Origin: Cristatella mucedo
Lineage: Eukaryota; Bryozoa; Phylactolaemata; Cristatellidae
Assembly: GCA_009760855.2 (NCBI GenBank)
Contig: WPIO01000037.1
Span: forward strand, 1,637,001 to 1,701,000
DNA length: 64,000 nt
Direction of reading: 5' to 3'
A model generated the notes under the pieces. That model was not told the origin of the DNA. It saw only the letters and a list, made by a program, of their open reading frames with translations, and searched no databases. Below, piece by piece: positions 1 through 9,790 of the stretch (position 1 is its first letter; the number at the start of each line of letters is the position of its first letter). The translations under genes were made by a program, and so were the position numbers.

Positions 1-1
1 T

Positions 2-208
2 AAAATTGATGTTCCAATAACTGTAAAAGAATTTCGTATATTTTTTGCAAAGTATACTCTATTAGAAAACAATACATGTTTGTTTGATAAAATTTATAGA
101 GTTTACAGTTTTGATTATCTATTGCGCAGAGTTGTATATAAAGCTATAAATATTAGAGCAGAACTATTAGAAAAACACATTAGAAAGTGTAAAGAGAAAA
201 AGTTCTGA
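2..208 (+). CDS. Partial unknown ORF of the Polinton-like element (C-terminal 68 residues)
   Basis: An open frame enters from the left edge and ends at a TGA at 206-208. The fragment is lysine- and isoleucine-rich, starts KIDVPITVKEF and ends with a basic tail KCKEKKF. No domain is recognised. AT-rich codon use matches the viral element that follows, so I assign it to that element. It could equally be a chance ORF in AT-rich DNA. Confidence 0.3.
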   Translation, partial: KIDVPITVKEFRIFFAKYTLLENNTCLFDKIYRVYSFDYLLRRVVYKAINIRAELLEKHIRKCKEKKF

Positions 209-273
209 AATTAGAAAAATGAGTTGGCCTATAAAATATAAAGAAATCTTATTAATTAATTCAAAATTAGAAA

Positions 274-549
274 GTGGAGATTAGAGTAGTTGCAGTCATA
301 ATATGCATTATAGCTTTTATTCTATTGACGACATGTTCCAGAGAGAGAGAGTTTAAAACTAATGATTGCTTTTGCAATAAAGATGAGGAGTCTTGGAAGA
401 CTAAATATGATTATAAGGAGGAACTTAAAGAACTTGGTGTGCTTACAATTAGAGCTACTGATTATGATAAAGAACAAGAGACGACAGGCTTTAGCTGTGA
501 TTGCATGTTTCCAGTGTGCAGTCATAATCCTCGCGTCTATTACAACTAA
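274..549 (+). pseudogene. Small membrane-anchored or secreted-like ORF lacking an ATG
   Basis: The frame is open from 271 to a TAA at 547-549 but has no ATG; a GTG at 274 sits where a start would be expected, so the start may be mutated. The N-terminus has one hydrophobic stretch (VVAVIICIIAFILLTTC), followed by a charged, cysteine-containing region with several Cys (CFC, CDCMFPVC). This looks like a type II membrane or signal-anchored protein. Function is unknown. It precedes a second membrane-type ORF on the same strand. Confidence 0.3.
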
Positions 550-613
550 ATATATGTTTAAATAATTTAAAAAGTGTAATTAAATTGAAATTTTTTAAAT
601 AATTATAGGAAAA

Positions 614-915
614 ATGGCAGATCTAAAAGAAAATTTGCTATTCAAAGATATGATGAGGTAGTTGCATATAAAATTAAAGTTAGATCATGTCTAACAAATT
701 TAACAAGAGCGAGATATATAATTAAAATCGTAAGTATACTAGTAGCTTTAGGAGTTACAGTTTCTACAACACATATTCATACACACCCGAGTATAACTAA
801 TGAAGTCTCAGCTTTCTCAGCACTAACAGCAATGCTAATGGCGGTTGATGGTGTTTTAGTTGAAATAGATAAAAGTAAAAGGTTTACTCTTAATTCTAGC
901 ACTGAGTTTATTTAA
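614..915 (+). pseudogene. Frameshifted small two-helix membrane protein
   Basis: An ATG at 614, preceded by the AT-rich TATAGGAAAA start motif of this element, opens a frame that stops after about 16 codons. A second frame covering the same bases stays open to the TAA at 913-915 and encodes two hydrophobic stretches (IIKIVSILVALGVTV and AFSALTAMLMAVDGVLV). I read this as one small membrane protein broken by an early frameshift. Family unknown. Confidence 0.33.
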
Positions 916-984
916 AAAATAACAGATGCTCTATCTAATGAAGTGGTTACAAAAGAAGGGTTTGACGATATTATAGAAGAACGT

Positions 985-1725
985 TCACAAATAGAAACTA
1001 GTCAAACTCCATATCGGATCTGTAGCTCTTCCTCTTTTTTTCATCTTCTCCTTCACCTGGTTCTAGTAAATATTTAACAGTTGTTCCAGGTTCTAACAAT
1101 TTTTCCTGTTCTCCTACTTTTCTATGATACTTTGGGATCTCCAGTTTTACCGATTCTTTTTTATCGCCTTTGAAAATTCTCCACCAATTGATCTTGTAGT
1201 ACTATTATTTAGATATTCAATAATCTTTGGTAAATTATAAATCCATTCTTTATTTCTAGTGTAATCTCCATTATTAATGTTTTCTAACTCCTTTTCATAT
1301 TGTGCAATAAAGGCTCTTTCTGCTACAGTTTTATCCATCCTTTCAACAAGTGCAACACTCTTTTTACTACTAGCTTCTATAACTTGTGTTTCATGTCTTT
1401 TCATTTCTTTCACGAACTCTCCTTTAAACTCAGATCCAGGATCTACTGTTATCTTCTTTGGCCATTTCAATAAATTTTTTGTATAAATATCTGTTATTGC
1501 TTGTGTTACTTCTTGAGAAGACTCTGTTTTAAGTGGTCTGTGTCTTTATATCTGCTAGCAACGTCAATAACACTCAAAGCATATTTGTATCCAGAATCAT
1601 TCGGCATATACAAAATGTCTGCTTGATGACTTTAATTAGGTTTAGCTGTATCAAAGAAACTTTTTGGAATTACTTTTGGTCTTGGCTTGAATATCTGGCT
1701 TATATCAGAGTCTGGATTAAATTTT
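985..1725 (-). pseudogene. Polinton/Maverick rve-family integrase, decayed
   Basis: A retrovirus-like (DDE) integrase that would insert the element into host DNA. The core is visible in pieces: the first Asp in HQADILYMP followed by SVIDVASRY, the second Asp in TVDPGSEF, and the Glu in ALVERMDKTVAER. The C-terminal part carries the ATDPIWS motif that I associate with Maverick integrases. An in-frame TAA precedes the first Asp, a frameshift lies near 1,540, and another lies near 1,040. The N-terminal zinc-binding part is not visible upstream, because a plus-strand gene starts at 1,773. The longest uninterrupted piece is 1,147-1,470 (107 codons). The gene is not functional as it stands. Confidence 0.8.
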
Positions 1726-1772
1726 CCTTCCTTTTTTCTTTAATTTAGAGTTAAAAATGACATTCTATAGAA

Positions 1773-1991
1773 ATGAAAATATTTTGTGAGAGCTGTTCCA
1801 AATCGTTTAGTGAACTTGAATACTTAAAGTCAGGTCATCCAGTTTGCCAAAAGGTTAAACGAAGGTCAAAGTTAAAGTATGAAATACGTTGCGATATCTG
1901 CGATTTAGATATTACAGAAACAGAATTCGATTGTGGTATTTTAAGAAACAACAAAATAATCTGTGCAGATTGTTATTACGCAAAAAAGTAA
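1773..1991 (+). CDS. Small zinc-ribbon protein, intact
   Basis: A 72-residue ORF with an ATG directly after TTCTATAGAA, the start motif shared by other genes here. It has paired cysteine motifs (CESC and C near residue 25; CDIC and CADC near residues 40-68), consistent with two zinc knuckles or a treble-clef or LIM-like fold. It could bind nucleic acid or protein. It stands alone between the integrase and fibre genes, which point the other way. It is one of the few uninterrupted frames of the element. No family is assigned. Confidence 0.5.
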   Translation: MKIFCESCSKSFSELEYLKSGHPVCQKVKRRSKLKYEIRCDICDLDITETEFDCGILRNNKIICADCYYAKK

Positions 1992-2293
1992 GTTTTCTAA
2001 ACAAAGACCAATAAAGATTTATTGTTTAGCAAAGAAACATTTTAAAAAAGGTGCTCCGAGTTGTTCTGTATTCATCATTGTTTAGAACACGAATCAATAA
2101 TGCATATCGCAAAATTATTTCCGCTAGTAAAAGATAAGCGTAAAGCAACTAAACTAAAATAGTTGATTGTGTTACTAGTTCACTTGTACTTTTCAGGTAC
2201 TTATGAAGCTAATTAATAGATTAACTTTCATATTTCCTAGGTTATCAACATAATAATATTCTATCGGAACTCTTGTAAAGTAAGCATGATACT
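1992..2293. other. Intergenic stretch without a recognised gene
   Basis: AT-rich sequence between the zinc-ribbon ORF and the 3' end of the first fibre gene. Only short frames broken by stops are present and nothing is recognisable. Confidence 0.4.
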
Positions 2294-3055
2294 TTAAATC
2301 TGTTCCAGTTGGTGAAGTATGTATAGCACTATGTCTCCAGATACTATACTAGTCATATCGCTGCTAGGTCTTAGTTGTGTACAGTTAGACGATCCAACAA
2401 CCATCGCACTTAGTATTATAATAGGTGGACTATTTTTATTTTGCCAAGAGTACGCAGTAGAAATATTAATAATAGAATTCATTGCCCTAGGATTAAATGT
2501 AAGCACAACAACTTCTGTTATTTTTTTAACTGTTTTATCAACATATGATTTTGTTGCAGCGTCTGAAAGATTAATGGGTTCAGCAACATTGATTGTAGAG
2601 TTATTATTCATATTTAAATTTGTTGTAGCAGGAGAATTCTTCAATAACACATCTCGTTTTAATCCACCATAAGTAACACAAAAGTCATCAGGAAGAACTG
2701 TTGGTGTAGTAACACTAGAATTCCAATATGTAGAAGTAATAGCAACACTATTCATATTTACATCTCCAGTCATTGTATCTCCAGATTTTTTAACATAATT
2801 AGATAATTGACTTACATTAACATCATCTGTAGGGTTAACTCCTGGAGCAAGATTTGTAACTGGTCTATTCTGCATATTAATAGAAGTACTACTATTTACA
2901 ATAAAATTAGCCTCCGCATGTGGTTTTGTTACAGCATCACCATCACTCACAGGATCACACAAGTTAATCATTCTGTTACCATTTTCATCAAGATCTGATA
3001 GAATATAACCATTTATTCTGCTTTCGTAGTCATCACAATGACGTCTTCGACTCAT
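2294..3055 (-). CDS. Fibre-like protein 1 with phage-tail-fibre-type repeats
   Basis: An intact 253-residue ORF whose ATG directly follows ACTATATAG. The sequence carries repeated units of the type N-x-I-x-x-L-x-x-P-x-x-x-x-D-A-x-T-K-x-Y-V-D, for example near residues 22-45, 60-85 and 150-175, like the beta-structured shaft repeats of bacteriophage tail fibres. The N-terminal 35 residues (ESRINGYILSDLDENG...) resemble the start of the second fibre region at 14,264, so this part may be the virion-anchoring segment. The C-terminus (from about residue 180) is non-repetitive and could be a head domain. It probably mediates receptor attachment; that is inferred from repeat type and genome context. 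It lies just downstream of the nuclease and capsid genes on the same strand. Confidence 0.6.
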   Translation of the reverse strand: MSRRRHCDDYESRINGYILSDLDENGNRMINLCDPVSDGDAVTKPHAEANFIVNSSTSINMQNRPVTNLAPGVNPTDDVNVSQLSNYVKKSGDTMTGDVNMNSVAITSTYWNSSVTTPTVLPDDFCVTYGGLKRDVLLKNSPATTNLNMNNNSTINVAEPINLSDAATKSYVDKTVKKITEVVVLTFNPRAMNSIINISTAYSWQNKNSPPIIILSAMVVGSSNCTQLRPSSDMTSIVSGDIVLYILHQLEQI

Positions 3056-3141
3056 CTATATAGTTACTAATTAAAATCTTCGATCTATCTAGCACTTCTT
3101 TAACAATAGGAACTATTCTCAAAAATCTACAAAGATCATCT

Positions 3142-3862
3142 TCAAATAACAATCAAACATCTTCTTATATAATACTTTATATCATAATCATTTGCTTTCT
3201 TATTATTAAATCTGCCATATTTGCGTACTATATCAAATTTGAAATCAAAATATTTTTCATATTTAAGCAATAGCATAAAAATTGATTCTCTAAGTGGCAT
3301 ATCAAACTCTGTTCTTGGTATTCTTACATTTCCAGCTGCTACATAATCTGACGGAGATTCTTCACAATTTAATCCAGGAACAAAAATCTCAAACTCAGAG
3401 TAAAAGCATTCACTAAGTTTTAAAACATGTAAACCTAATAAGCATTGCGCATGATATTGTTTAGGTATAAAGTCATCAATAATATTCCACCTCCATAAGC
3501 ATTTTATTTCTACTAGAGTACTGCAATCTATTATTCCATCAGGAAAATATCTGTATACACCATCACTACTAAAACAATCATTTGCATTATCAAGTTTTAC
3601 ATTAAGTTTCATTTCCAAAAACTTAGCAGCAATAGGTTCAAATACTTTACCAAACAAAATTGGAGGAAATCTCAAAATAGAATTGCTAGTAATGTATTTT
3701 TTTTAGTTTTCTGTTAGCAATTAATTCTATGTTTGCTTCCGTCTGGCCTCCAAATACCAAGTCATTTCCAAGCACTGAGTAAACCTCTGAGCCTCCAATA
3801 TTCAAAGACATTGATTTTTTCCACTCATCCGAACCTTGCACAAAATCAAATTTATTCATCAT
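3142..3862 (-). pseudogene. YqaJ-like viral exonuclease (PD-(D/E)xK fold), frameshifted
   Basis: The layout matches lambda-exonuclease/YqaJ nucleases: an N-terminal FVQGSDEWKKS element, then GKVFEPIAAKF (the conserved Glu helix), PDGIID (metal-binding Asp), LVEIKC (E-x-K motif) and a QYHAQ helix. Such enzymes resect double-stranded DNA ends for recombination or genome processing. The ATG pair at 3,862/3,859 overlaps the stop of the capsid gene (TAA at 3,852-3,854), a tight viral overlap. A run of eight T at about 3,693-3,700 separates two frames, so one indel has broken the gene. The longer piece is 177 codons. The catalytic motifs are otherwise preserved. Assignment rests on motifs only. Confidence 0.68.
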
Positions 3863-5419
3863 ATTTCTGGTTTACATTTTTGTAAATGTCACTTCCATCA
3901 TAGACAGTAACACCTTTGTTGCAGGTAAAGTTTGCTCCATTACCATTCGATGTAAGCTCTGCAGTGTTCTCGCAAATAGTCAAAAAGTGAATCATTATTT
4001 GTGTTCCATCATTTGGTATTGAAGAATTAAATTCACTAGTTACATCAAGTCTAGAAGTTACTCCAAGTGGTTTATCCTTGTATTCAGATCAATAGCATGA
4101 ATAGGGTATAGAGACAGCCACTCAGGATAGGTTATACCAACAGGATTTGCAATCTCATTAAGACCAAGATATTGTTTTCTGAATGTTGTGAAATCCATAT
4201 ATGCCGGAGCACACTTTCCAAGCTTTGGAGCACCCGACCTTGGAACAGCAGGATATTGTTTAGATCCATTAGCAAGTACAGAAACACTTTTAATATCGCA
4301 GTGATTGTAAGTGCAAGAATTTCCAGTATAGTTTCCATATTTATTGTAATTTTGAGCTGCAACAATAAGCCATCTAACTTTATCAATTGTATTTTGAACT
4401 GATAGAGATTTAGTAAACTCAAGTCCTTGATTAAGACTGCTTATGGTGATATTTTCATATCGTCTGACTCTATAGTTAAGCCTTATTTTCTTAGATTTTT
4501 CACTTCATATATCAGCAAGAGCTCTTTGCACACTCTCTTTAGGAGTAACACATGGTACAGGAAATCTCCTTTTTGACATTTAAATTTTAAAATTGGTATA
4601 AACACCTTCACCAGCAACTGCTGCAACACTTCTTGCCACAATAGCATTTACAGTGTTTCCAGCAACACCTGTTGCACCAGTCATAATAGCCTCATAATTT
4701 TTTCCATCAACACGAGTCATTTCAAGTGTAAAAGAGATGTTATACAGAATTTTATTCATGTCAGCACAAAAACCAGAAATTATTGATAGTGGAAGAGCGA
4801 TACTAAATGTTTCATTGGTAGTTTCAACAAGATTGTTAATAGTACTTCTTCTATAGATGAAACCAATATTAGAACAATTAGTCGCACCTGTTATATTAAC
4901 TCCAGAGGCAGAAGGACTATTATATAAAGTTAGATTTAAACTTAAATCATCAACCGAGCTTGCTTCATCCTTTTTCCACCCAGTTGCAAGGCCGTCAGTT
5001 CTATTATAATCACCAGGATAGCATAGAAGACCCATAAGTGTTGAGACAGAGCCAACTTCCTCTTTTAGCGGAAGACTTTCAATTTCTTCAGCGCCAAGTC
5101 TAATTCTCGTGATACTAAACAGCCATGCTCCAGCATTGTTAACAAAACAAACAGCAAGATTTCTTTTTAATTCAGTTATAGTATTTGCATCAGAACCGGG
5201 AGCTCCAAGCTGTCCTTCAAGTAGAAGATAAGCATCTGATAGAACATAACATGTTTGTTGTTCGCCTGGGATGGTAAATGTTACAAGCTTACTTGCAATA
5301 TTATCTGTTTCATTTCCATTTGTCTGATAAAACTCTCGAAATTGATAATTTTTAATCTTATAATTTGAAAAACTAGGATCGCCAAATTCGAGTATCGTGT
5401 CAATCGGTGCACTTGCCAT
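3852..5419 (-). pseudogene. Double-jelly-roll major capsid protein, interrupted
   Basis: This would be the hexon-like capsid building block. The first open piece (5,419-4,580, 279 codons) has the pattern of the invertebrate Maverick capsid family: a YVLSDAYLLLEGQL strand, the segment LFSITRIRLGAEEIESL, then STLMGLLCYPGDY and LPLSIISGFCADMNKILY. The same frame continues after a TAA at 4,580-4,582 and a TGA near 4,506 into a C-terminal half with KVRWLIVAAQNYNKYG, YNHCDIKSVSVLANG and YPEWLSLYPIHAIDL. A frameshift near 4,090 leads to the last segment, which ends at TAA 3,852. Total span is about 520 codons, plausible for the family. The gene starts after TTATATAGAGAAGAA. Two nonsense changes and one frameshift make it non-functional. 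Confidence 0.72.
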
Positions 5420-5446
5420 TTCTTCTCTATATAAAACAGTAAAAAT

Positions 5447-5637
5447 TTATTTCTCATTCTGAATGTATAAGCCAGCTCCAATTTTTTTCATGTACCTACC
5501 ATATCCATCAGGTCTTGGAGCAGGCATTATAGCAGTGACAGCAGATTTTTCTTTTATAACTCTTTCTATTTCTTTGTATGCTTTTGGATCATTTTCTTTT
5601 AACGTTTCGAATAATCTTCAGTTTCAGAGTCTTCCAT
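5447..5637 (-). pseudogene. Short unknown virion-module ORF, frameshifted
   Basis: An ATG at 5,637 opens an acidic dozen codons (EDSETEDYS) and stops. Another frame then runs to the TAA at 5,447 and contains MPAPRPDGYGRYMKKIG. The two overlap as one small gene of about 60 residues between the capsid and pVI-like genes. No family is recognised. The position would suit a small core or capsid-associated protein. Confidence 0.35.
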
Positions 5638-5639
5638 CT

Positions 5640-6047
5640 TTACTTTGTATTTCTTTTTGTTTTTTGTTTAAGTTTGTCAAGCATTGCTCGTTTTATCTCA
5701 AGATCAATCTCTTTCATCTTTCTATCATAATCTTCCTCCTTGTTTCGTTTCTCTGGTTCATACTCGTGTTCCTTCTTTCTTCTACCTTCATCAGCTTTAT
5801 CATCAATATCTCTACGTTTGTTAGCATACTCCTGGTCAATCTTTTTTTTCTTTGTTTGTAGTTCAACTAATTTTCTAGCTTGATGCATTTCAATATCTTT
5901 GTTTGCAATATTCATGCTAAGTCCAGTAAGGCCAGTTAGCACAGGTGCTGCTTTACCAACGCCATCAATAATCTTGTCAAGCACACCAGAGCCATAATAT
6001 TTTCCGCCAGTTATCCTACTATGACCAATTCTAGCATAGCTACCCAT
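5640..6047 (-). CDS. pVI-like minor virion protein with adenain-type cleavage site
   Basis: An intact 135-residue ORF starting right after AATATAGG. Residues 12-16 read ITGGK, which fits the adenovirus protease consensus (M/I/L)-x-G-G|x. Directly behind lies an amphipathic, glycine-rich helix (VLDKIIDGVGKAAPVLTGLTG), then from about residue 55 a long highly charged coiled coil (K/E/D/R-rich). This order, cleavage site then membrane-active helix then basic tail, resembles adenovirus pVI, which is cut during maturation and helps membrane escape. There is no clear sequence homology, so the role is inferred. It sits between the capsid and penton-like genes, as expected for a structural protein. 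Confidence 0.55.
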   Translation of the reverse strand: MGSYARIGHSRITGGKYYGSGVLDKIIDGVGKAAPVLTGLTGLSMNIANKDIEMHQARKLVELQTKKKKIDQEYANKRRDIDDKADEGRRKKEHEYEPEKRNKEEDYDRKMKEIDLEIKRAMLDKLKQKTKRNTK

Positions 6048-6059
6048 CCTATATTATTT

Positions 6060-6820
6060 CTAAATTTCTATTTTAACTATGATATCAGATATAAAATCTA
6101 CATGATTTCCGTCTTGGTCTGATAGGCTTATTTTTAAGTTGCTTATCCAATCTGTTCGAGTTGGTAGAAATAGCACGTTTTTTAAGTGAATGTCTACTCT
6201 CTGTCCTGGAGTAAAACCGTTAGTATTGATTACAAATAACGAAGAAGATTGATTTACGGTTTTATTCTCTATATAGTACATGAATGGATTAACAAGGTCG
6301 CAGCCAACACTTATAAATCTTCCACCATCTCTAAGATTGTTCCATGCTTTATATAATCCTACTGGATAAAATTTTTTATTTTCTGAGTTACTTGTCGCAC
6401 CTTTTAGTTTTGAGTTAAAACCAAGAGTATCACTTATAGAATTATCATAATCAAATAGTACAACATACGGACCAAAAACTTGCATTTTAATTCTGTCATC
6501 AGTATCAACACTAAATGTTATTCCATGGACCTAGGGAGGTAAAAGTTTCCAGAGTTAAGCAGCACTCTGTTTAATCGAGTTACAACTCCAACACTATCAC
6601 AGTAACCGGCAGAAATTGTTACAAACTCTGGAAGTGGTGCTGATGCTTGTTTTTTGAAATACAGATCGTCATTAACATCCTTAACTATTTTAATTGTTGG
6701 TTTTTTTGGATAGCTAAATTCAATTCTTCGCAGTCCAACCTTATTATATTCTAATCCATTGATTGGTGGGACTAGAGTTTTTGAATCTGAACTAGTAGTT
6801 CCAGTAATTCTTATAGACAT
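6060..6820 (-). pseudogene. Penton-like jelly-roll protein, copy C (frameshifted)
   Basis: The third of three tandem related genes. The N-terminal part (6,820-6,518) begins MSIRITGTTSSDSKTLVP and continues with VGLRRIEFSY and the ITISAGY-type segment typical of Polinton minor capsid (penton) proteins. The C-terminal part (6,485-6,060) has SDTLGFNS, FISVGCDLVNPFMYY, the proline-glycine segment TPGQRVDIHLKNVLFLP and ends IVKIEI. The two halves lie in different frames, with the break near 6,535. It would form the five-fold vertices of the capsid. The first 50 or so coding bases and the motif in front are almost identical to copy B. Confidence 0.6.
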
Positions 6821-6827
6821 TCTTATA

Positions 6828-7689
6828 TTATTTTGAAATTTCTATAGTAGCAACAACATCAGTAATAGTACTCATTGCCTTCTCATTTTGATCTGTTGAA
6901 TTTATTTTAATAGAGCTAATACCGTTGATGTCTCCTCTTGTAGGAAGAAATAATACATTCGGAATATGTACATCTAATTTTTCTCCAGGATTTATATCAT
7001 CAGTATCTATTATATACAAAGATGATGATTGTTTTAAGAAAACTTTTCTATATTCAACGTAATTCATTTCTGGATAAACAATATCACAATCAACACTTAT
7101 CCATCTCACGCCAGAGGTGTCAGGCAGTTGCATTTTGTTCCAAGCTTCCAAAAGCTTTGTATGTTCCAGAGAAGTACATAGCTTTTTCTATAGCTTCATA
7201 TGGAGTTCCACCAACCATATCAGCATCAAACGAACCCTGCTGATTTGAACTGAAACCAAGCGTATCACCAATAGAATAGATAGTTCCAGGTGCATTCCTT
7301 CCGAGTATTACAACGTAATCATTATAAACTTGCATAACTATCTTATCATCAGTATCGACACTAAATTTTATTCCACCAGATGTTGACCTACCTGAGACAA
7401 CATATAAAGCACCTGCCGCTGATAGTGCAGTGTTTAGAGCATTAACAATTGTATTGCTATCGTAATATCCATCGGCAATCTCAATGGATGATTGTGAAGA
7501 TGTAAGACCTGCTTTATACCAAAGAAAATTATTTACTCCAGAAGTAACATGAAGTACTACTTTGTTAGTATAAGTAAACTCAACTCTTCGTAATCCTATT
7601 TTGTTATAACCAGAATCTGATCCTAATAGGATTAGCGGAACTAGAGTTTTTGAATCTGAACTAGTAGTTCCTGTGATTCTTATAGACAT
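6828..7689 (-). pseudogene. Penton-like jelly-roll protein, copy B (frameshifted)
   Basis: The first open piece (7,689-7,120) starts with the same 18 residues as copy C and contains VGLRRVEF-like (IGLRRVEFTY), IEIADGYYDSNTIVNALNTAL, GIKFSVDTDDKI and IYSIGDTLGF, the best-preserved penton-like signature in the window. The second piece (7,151-6,828) matches the C-terminal half of copy C and ends VVATIEISK. The frame changes near 7,150, where an imperfect ~10-bp tandem duplication (AGCTTTTGGA / AGCTTGGA) is seen and probably caused the break. It begins directly after AATATAAGA and ends 8 bp before copy C. Confidence 0.62.
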
Positions 7690-7702
7690 TCTTATATTGT
7701 AC

Positions 7703-8572
7703 TTAAGTAATTTCTATTACAACAGTAATCTGCTGCGATCCAAAATCTAAAACTTTCAAATTTTGATCTGTAACGGTAATCAATATATCAGATATAGAAT
7801 CGCCAACAAGATTATGATATTCAAGAGTATTAGGTTCATACACCATTTGCTCCCAAGGATAGAAGTTATAAGCAAAACTTCTAAGAGCTTGCGTTTCATT
7901 ATTATTTATATAACTAGTTCCACTAGCAACTAAATTACAATTTATAAGAATTAAGTTTAGGTCAGAAACGAAAACTTCATTTTCTGAAGTAATTTTCTCT
8001 CCAGGATCTACAATTATTTGTGTGAACTGCTTTCCAGGAGCTGCACCAAATGTATTTAATGGCAATGTTTTATCTGTCGTATAAACAGTTCCAGTAAATC
8101 CAAGTAGTGGAGCTATATTAGATTTAACAGGAACAAATGTAAACCTAGCAGGCATAGTAATCCAAGAATTAGAAGTAGCAGTATCAATACCTAAAACAAA
8201 CTTATCATTACCAGATAATACAACATAATAATTTATTGTATCTGCAATGCCAATATTTACATCATCAGTAACAGCAGCATATATTCCAGGAGGTATCCTT
8301 ACTATTCACTCAGATCCACCAACCAGTCTGTAAACAAAAGTGTTGTTGGAAGATGTAATGTTCTTAATAGAATTAGGTCCGACAAGCTTTTTGAAGCATA
8401 CCTTAAACCTTTTATTCTTAAGCTTGATTGGGTTATTTGTTTTTCTCTAATGGGATTACTAGTTACAGTTACGTTAAAAACATATCCTTCCTTACCTGAA
8501 ATGGTATCTTTTTTGATTGACTCAACATTTTTTAGAATATCCTTAGCCACACACACCAAGAAGATCTGTCAT
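7703..8572 (-). pseudogene. Penton-like jelly-roll protein, divergent copy A (interrupted)
   Basis: An ATG at 8,572 follows ATATATAGAA. The first frame (to about 8,395) runs MTDLLGVCVAKDILK and has an N-terminal domain not shared with copies B and C. After a frameshift near 8,395 and an in-frame TGA near 8,307, the gene continues as VRIPPGIYAAVTDD, PLLGFTG and a long C-terminal half with PGEKITSENEVFVSDLNLIL, ending VVIEIT. The ending and strand pattern match the other two copies, so I treat it as a diverged paralogue or the main penton. It is non-functional as it stands. Confidence 0.5.
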
Positions 8573-8574
8573 TT

Positions 8575-9785
8575 CTATATATCATATACAAGTTTATTAA
8601 TTTTAGCAATGCATGACTTTGGCACTTTTCTAGATTTTGCAAGGTAATCAACAGCAGCACTAATAGAATTTACTACTCCAGTATTTCCAGCAGCAAGTTC
8701 GCGAATCCGCAATTCTATCTTATCAAATACTTCTGAATCATTCTTTACAACCAATGGAATTATTTCAATACCACTACCAACTTTTGGTCTTAAATAATCT
8801 AAAACTCTTTGCTCTTTTACACTTCTTTTTTCTTTTTTATCTAGTTCTAGAACAACACCAGAAAGATTTTTTTCATTAAGATTTTCCACAATCTTTCTTA
8901 CTGGTTTGGATATTCCACCAGTCTTTTTTGCTTCAATAATATCAAGTAAATCTTTATTTTTATCAATTGTTGATTCATATGCTTTACTTAATTCATCTTT
9001 TTGTTTTTCATCTGCTCTACTATAATAGTTCTGTGCATATTCTAAGACATCATGAGCAGTTCGTTCTAGTTCTTTTTCAGCAGTTTACATTTTTTCCTTA
9101 TAAAGTTTTAGTCCTAGCTCATATAGTTTAAGTCTTTATTTGTACTAGCAATCTCATTTATTATTCTTGTTACATAACTTGGAACATATCCCTCTTTATT
9201 TTTAACTATTTCAATTAGATTAGCTTTATCCAAATCTTGTACTACTACAGATTTCTTTGGAGTGCCAGTAGTTGGATCTATATTTAACTCTTCAGCTAGA
9301 CCTTTTTGAGCAATATCAATAGCTTCTCGTACTTCTGGATTTTCTGCATGTGTCTTTGCTTGATTTGCTACAGTGATTGCTTTTTTATGCTTTCCTTCAC
9401 TAACAGCCTTTCTTGCTCTTTGAAGTGCACTAGCTACGTGTCTGTTTTAGGCTTGTATTCCAAAACTTTCTGTAGCTGTTCTCTGTTCTCTGTTTTCTGT
9501 TTGTAAGGTAAGTCCAGGTCTAACTCTTGTAAGTTTCTCAAGGACAACTTTACCTGAGTTATCAGTTGATCTCTCTAATGCTTGCTCATTCAATCTATGC
9601 TCAGCAGCATCTCTTATAGCCATTTCTGACTCTATCCTTTGTATCTCATTGGAGTTTTCTAGAATGTTTGCATCTCTTAGATCTTGCAGGTTTTGCAGTT
9701 TAGATTCATAATAAAGTGCTTCTTGAACACTGCTTCTGTAGGGTTTTTACCACTCGAATAAATTTTTCCATTAGGATTTTACTAT
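8575..9785 (-). pseudogene. Long coiled-coil structural-type protein, broken
   Basis: A chain of open segments on one strand gives about 400 residues rich in Glu, Lys, Gln and Ala with heptad-like spacing (for example IQRIESEMAIRDAAEHRL, ERTAHDVLEYAQNYYSRADE). It is interrupted by at least two frameshifts (near 9,440 and 9,730) and an in-frame TAA near 9,086. The last open piece (8,889-8,575) ends IAKINKLVYDI. No domain is recognised. Its place between the ATPase and penton-like genes suggests a structural or packaging protein, perhaps like the IIIa class, but this is only inference. The start codon is uncertain. Confidence 0.45.
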
Positions 9786-9790
9786 ATCAA

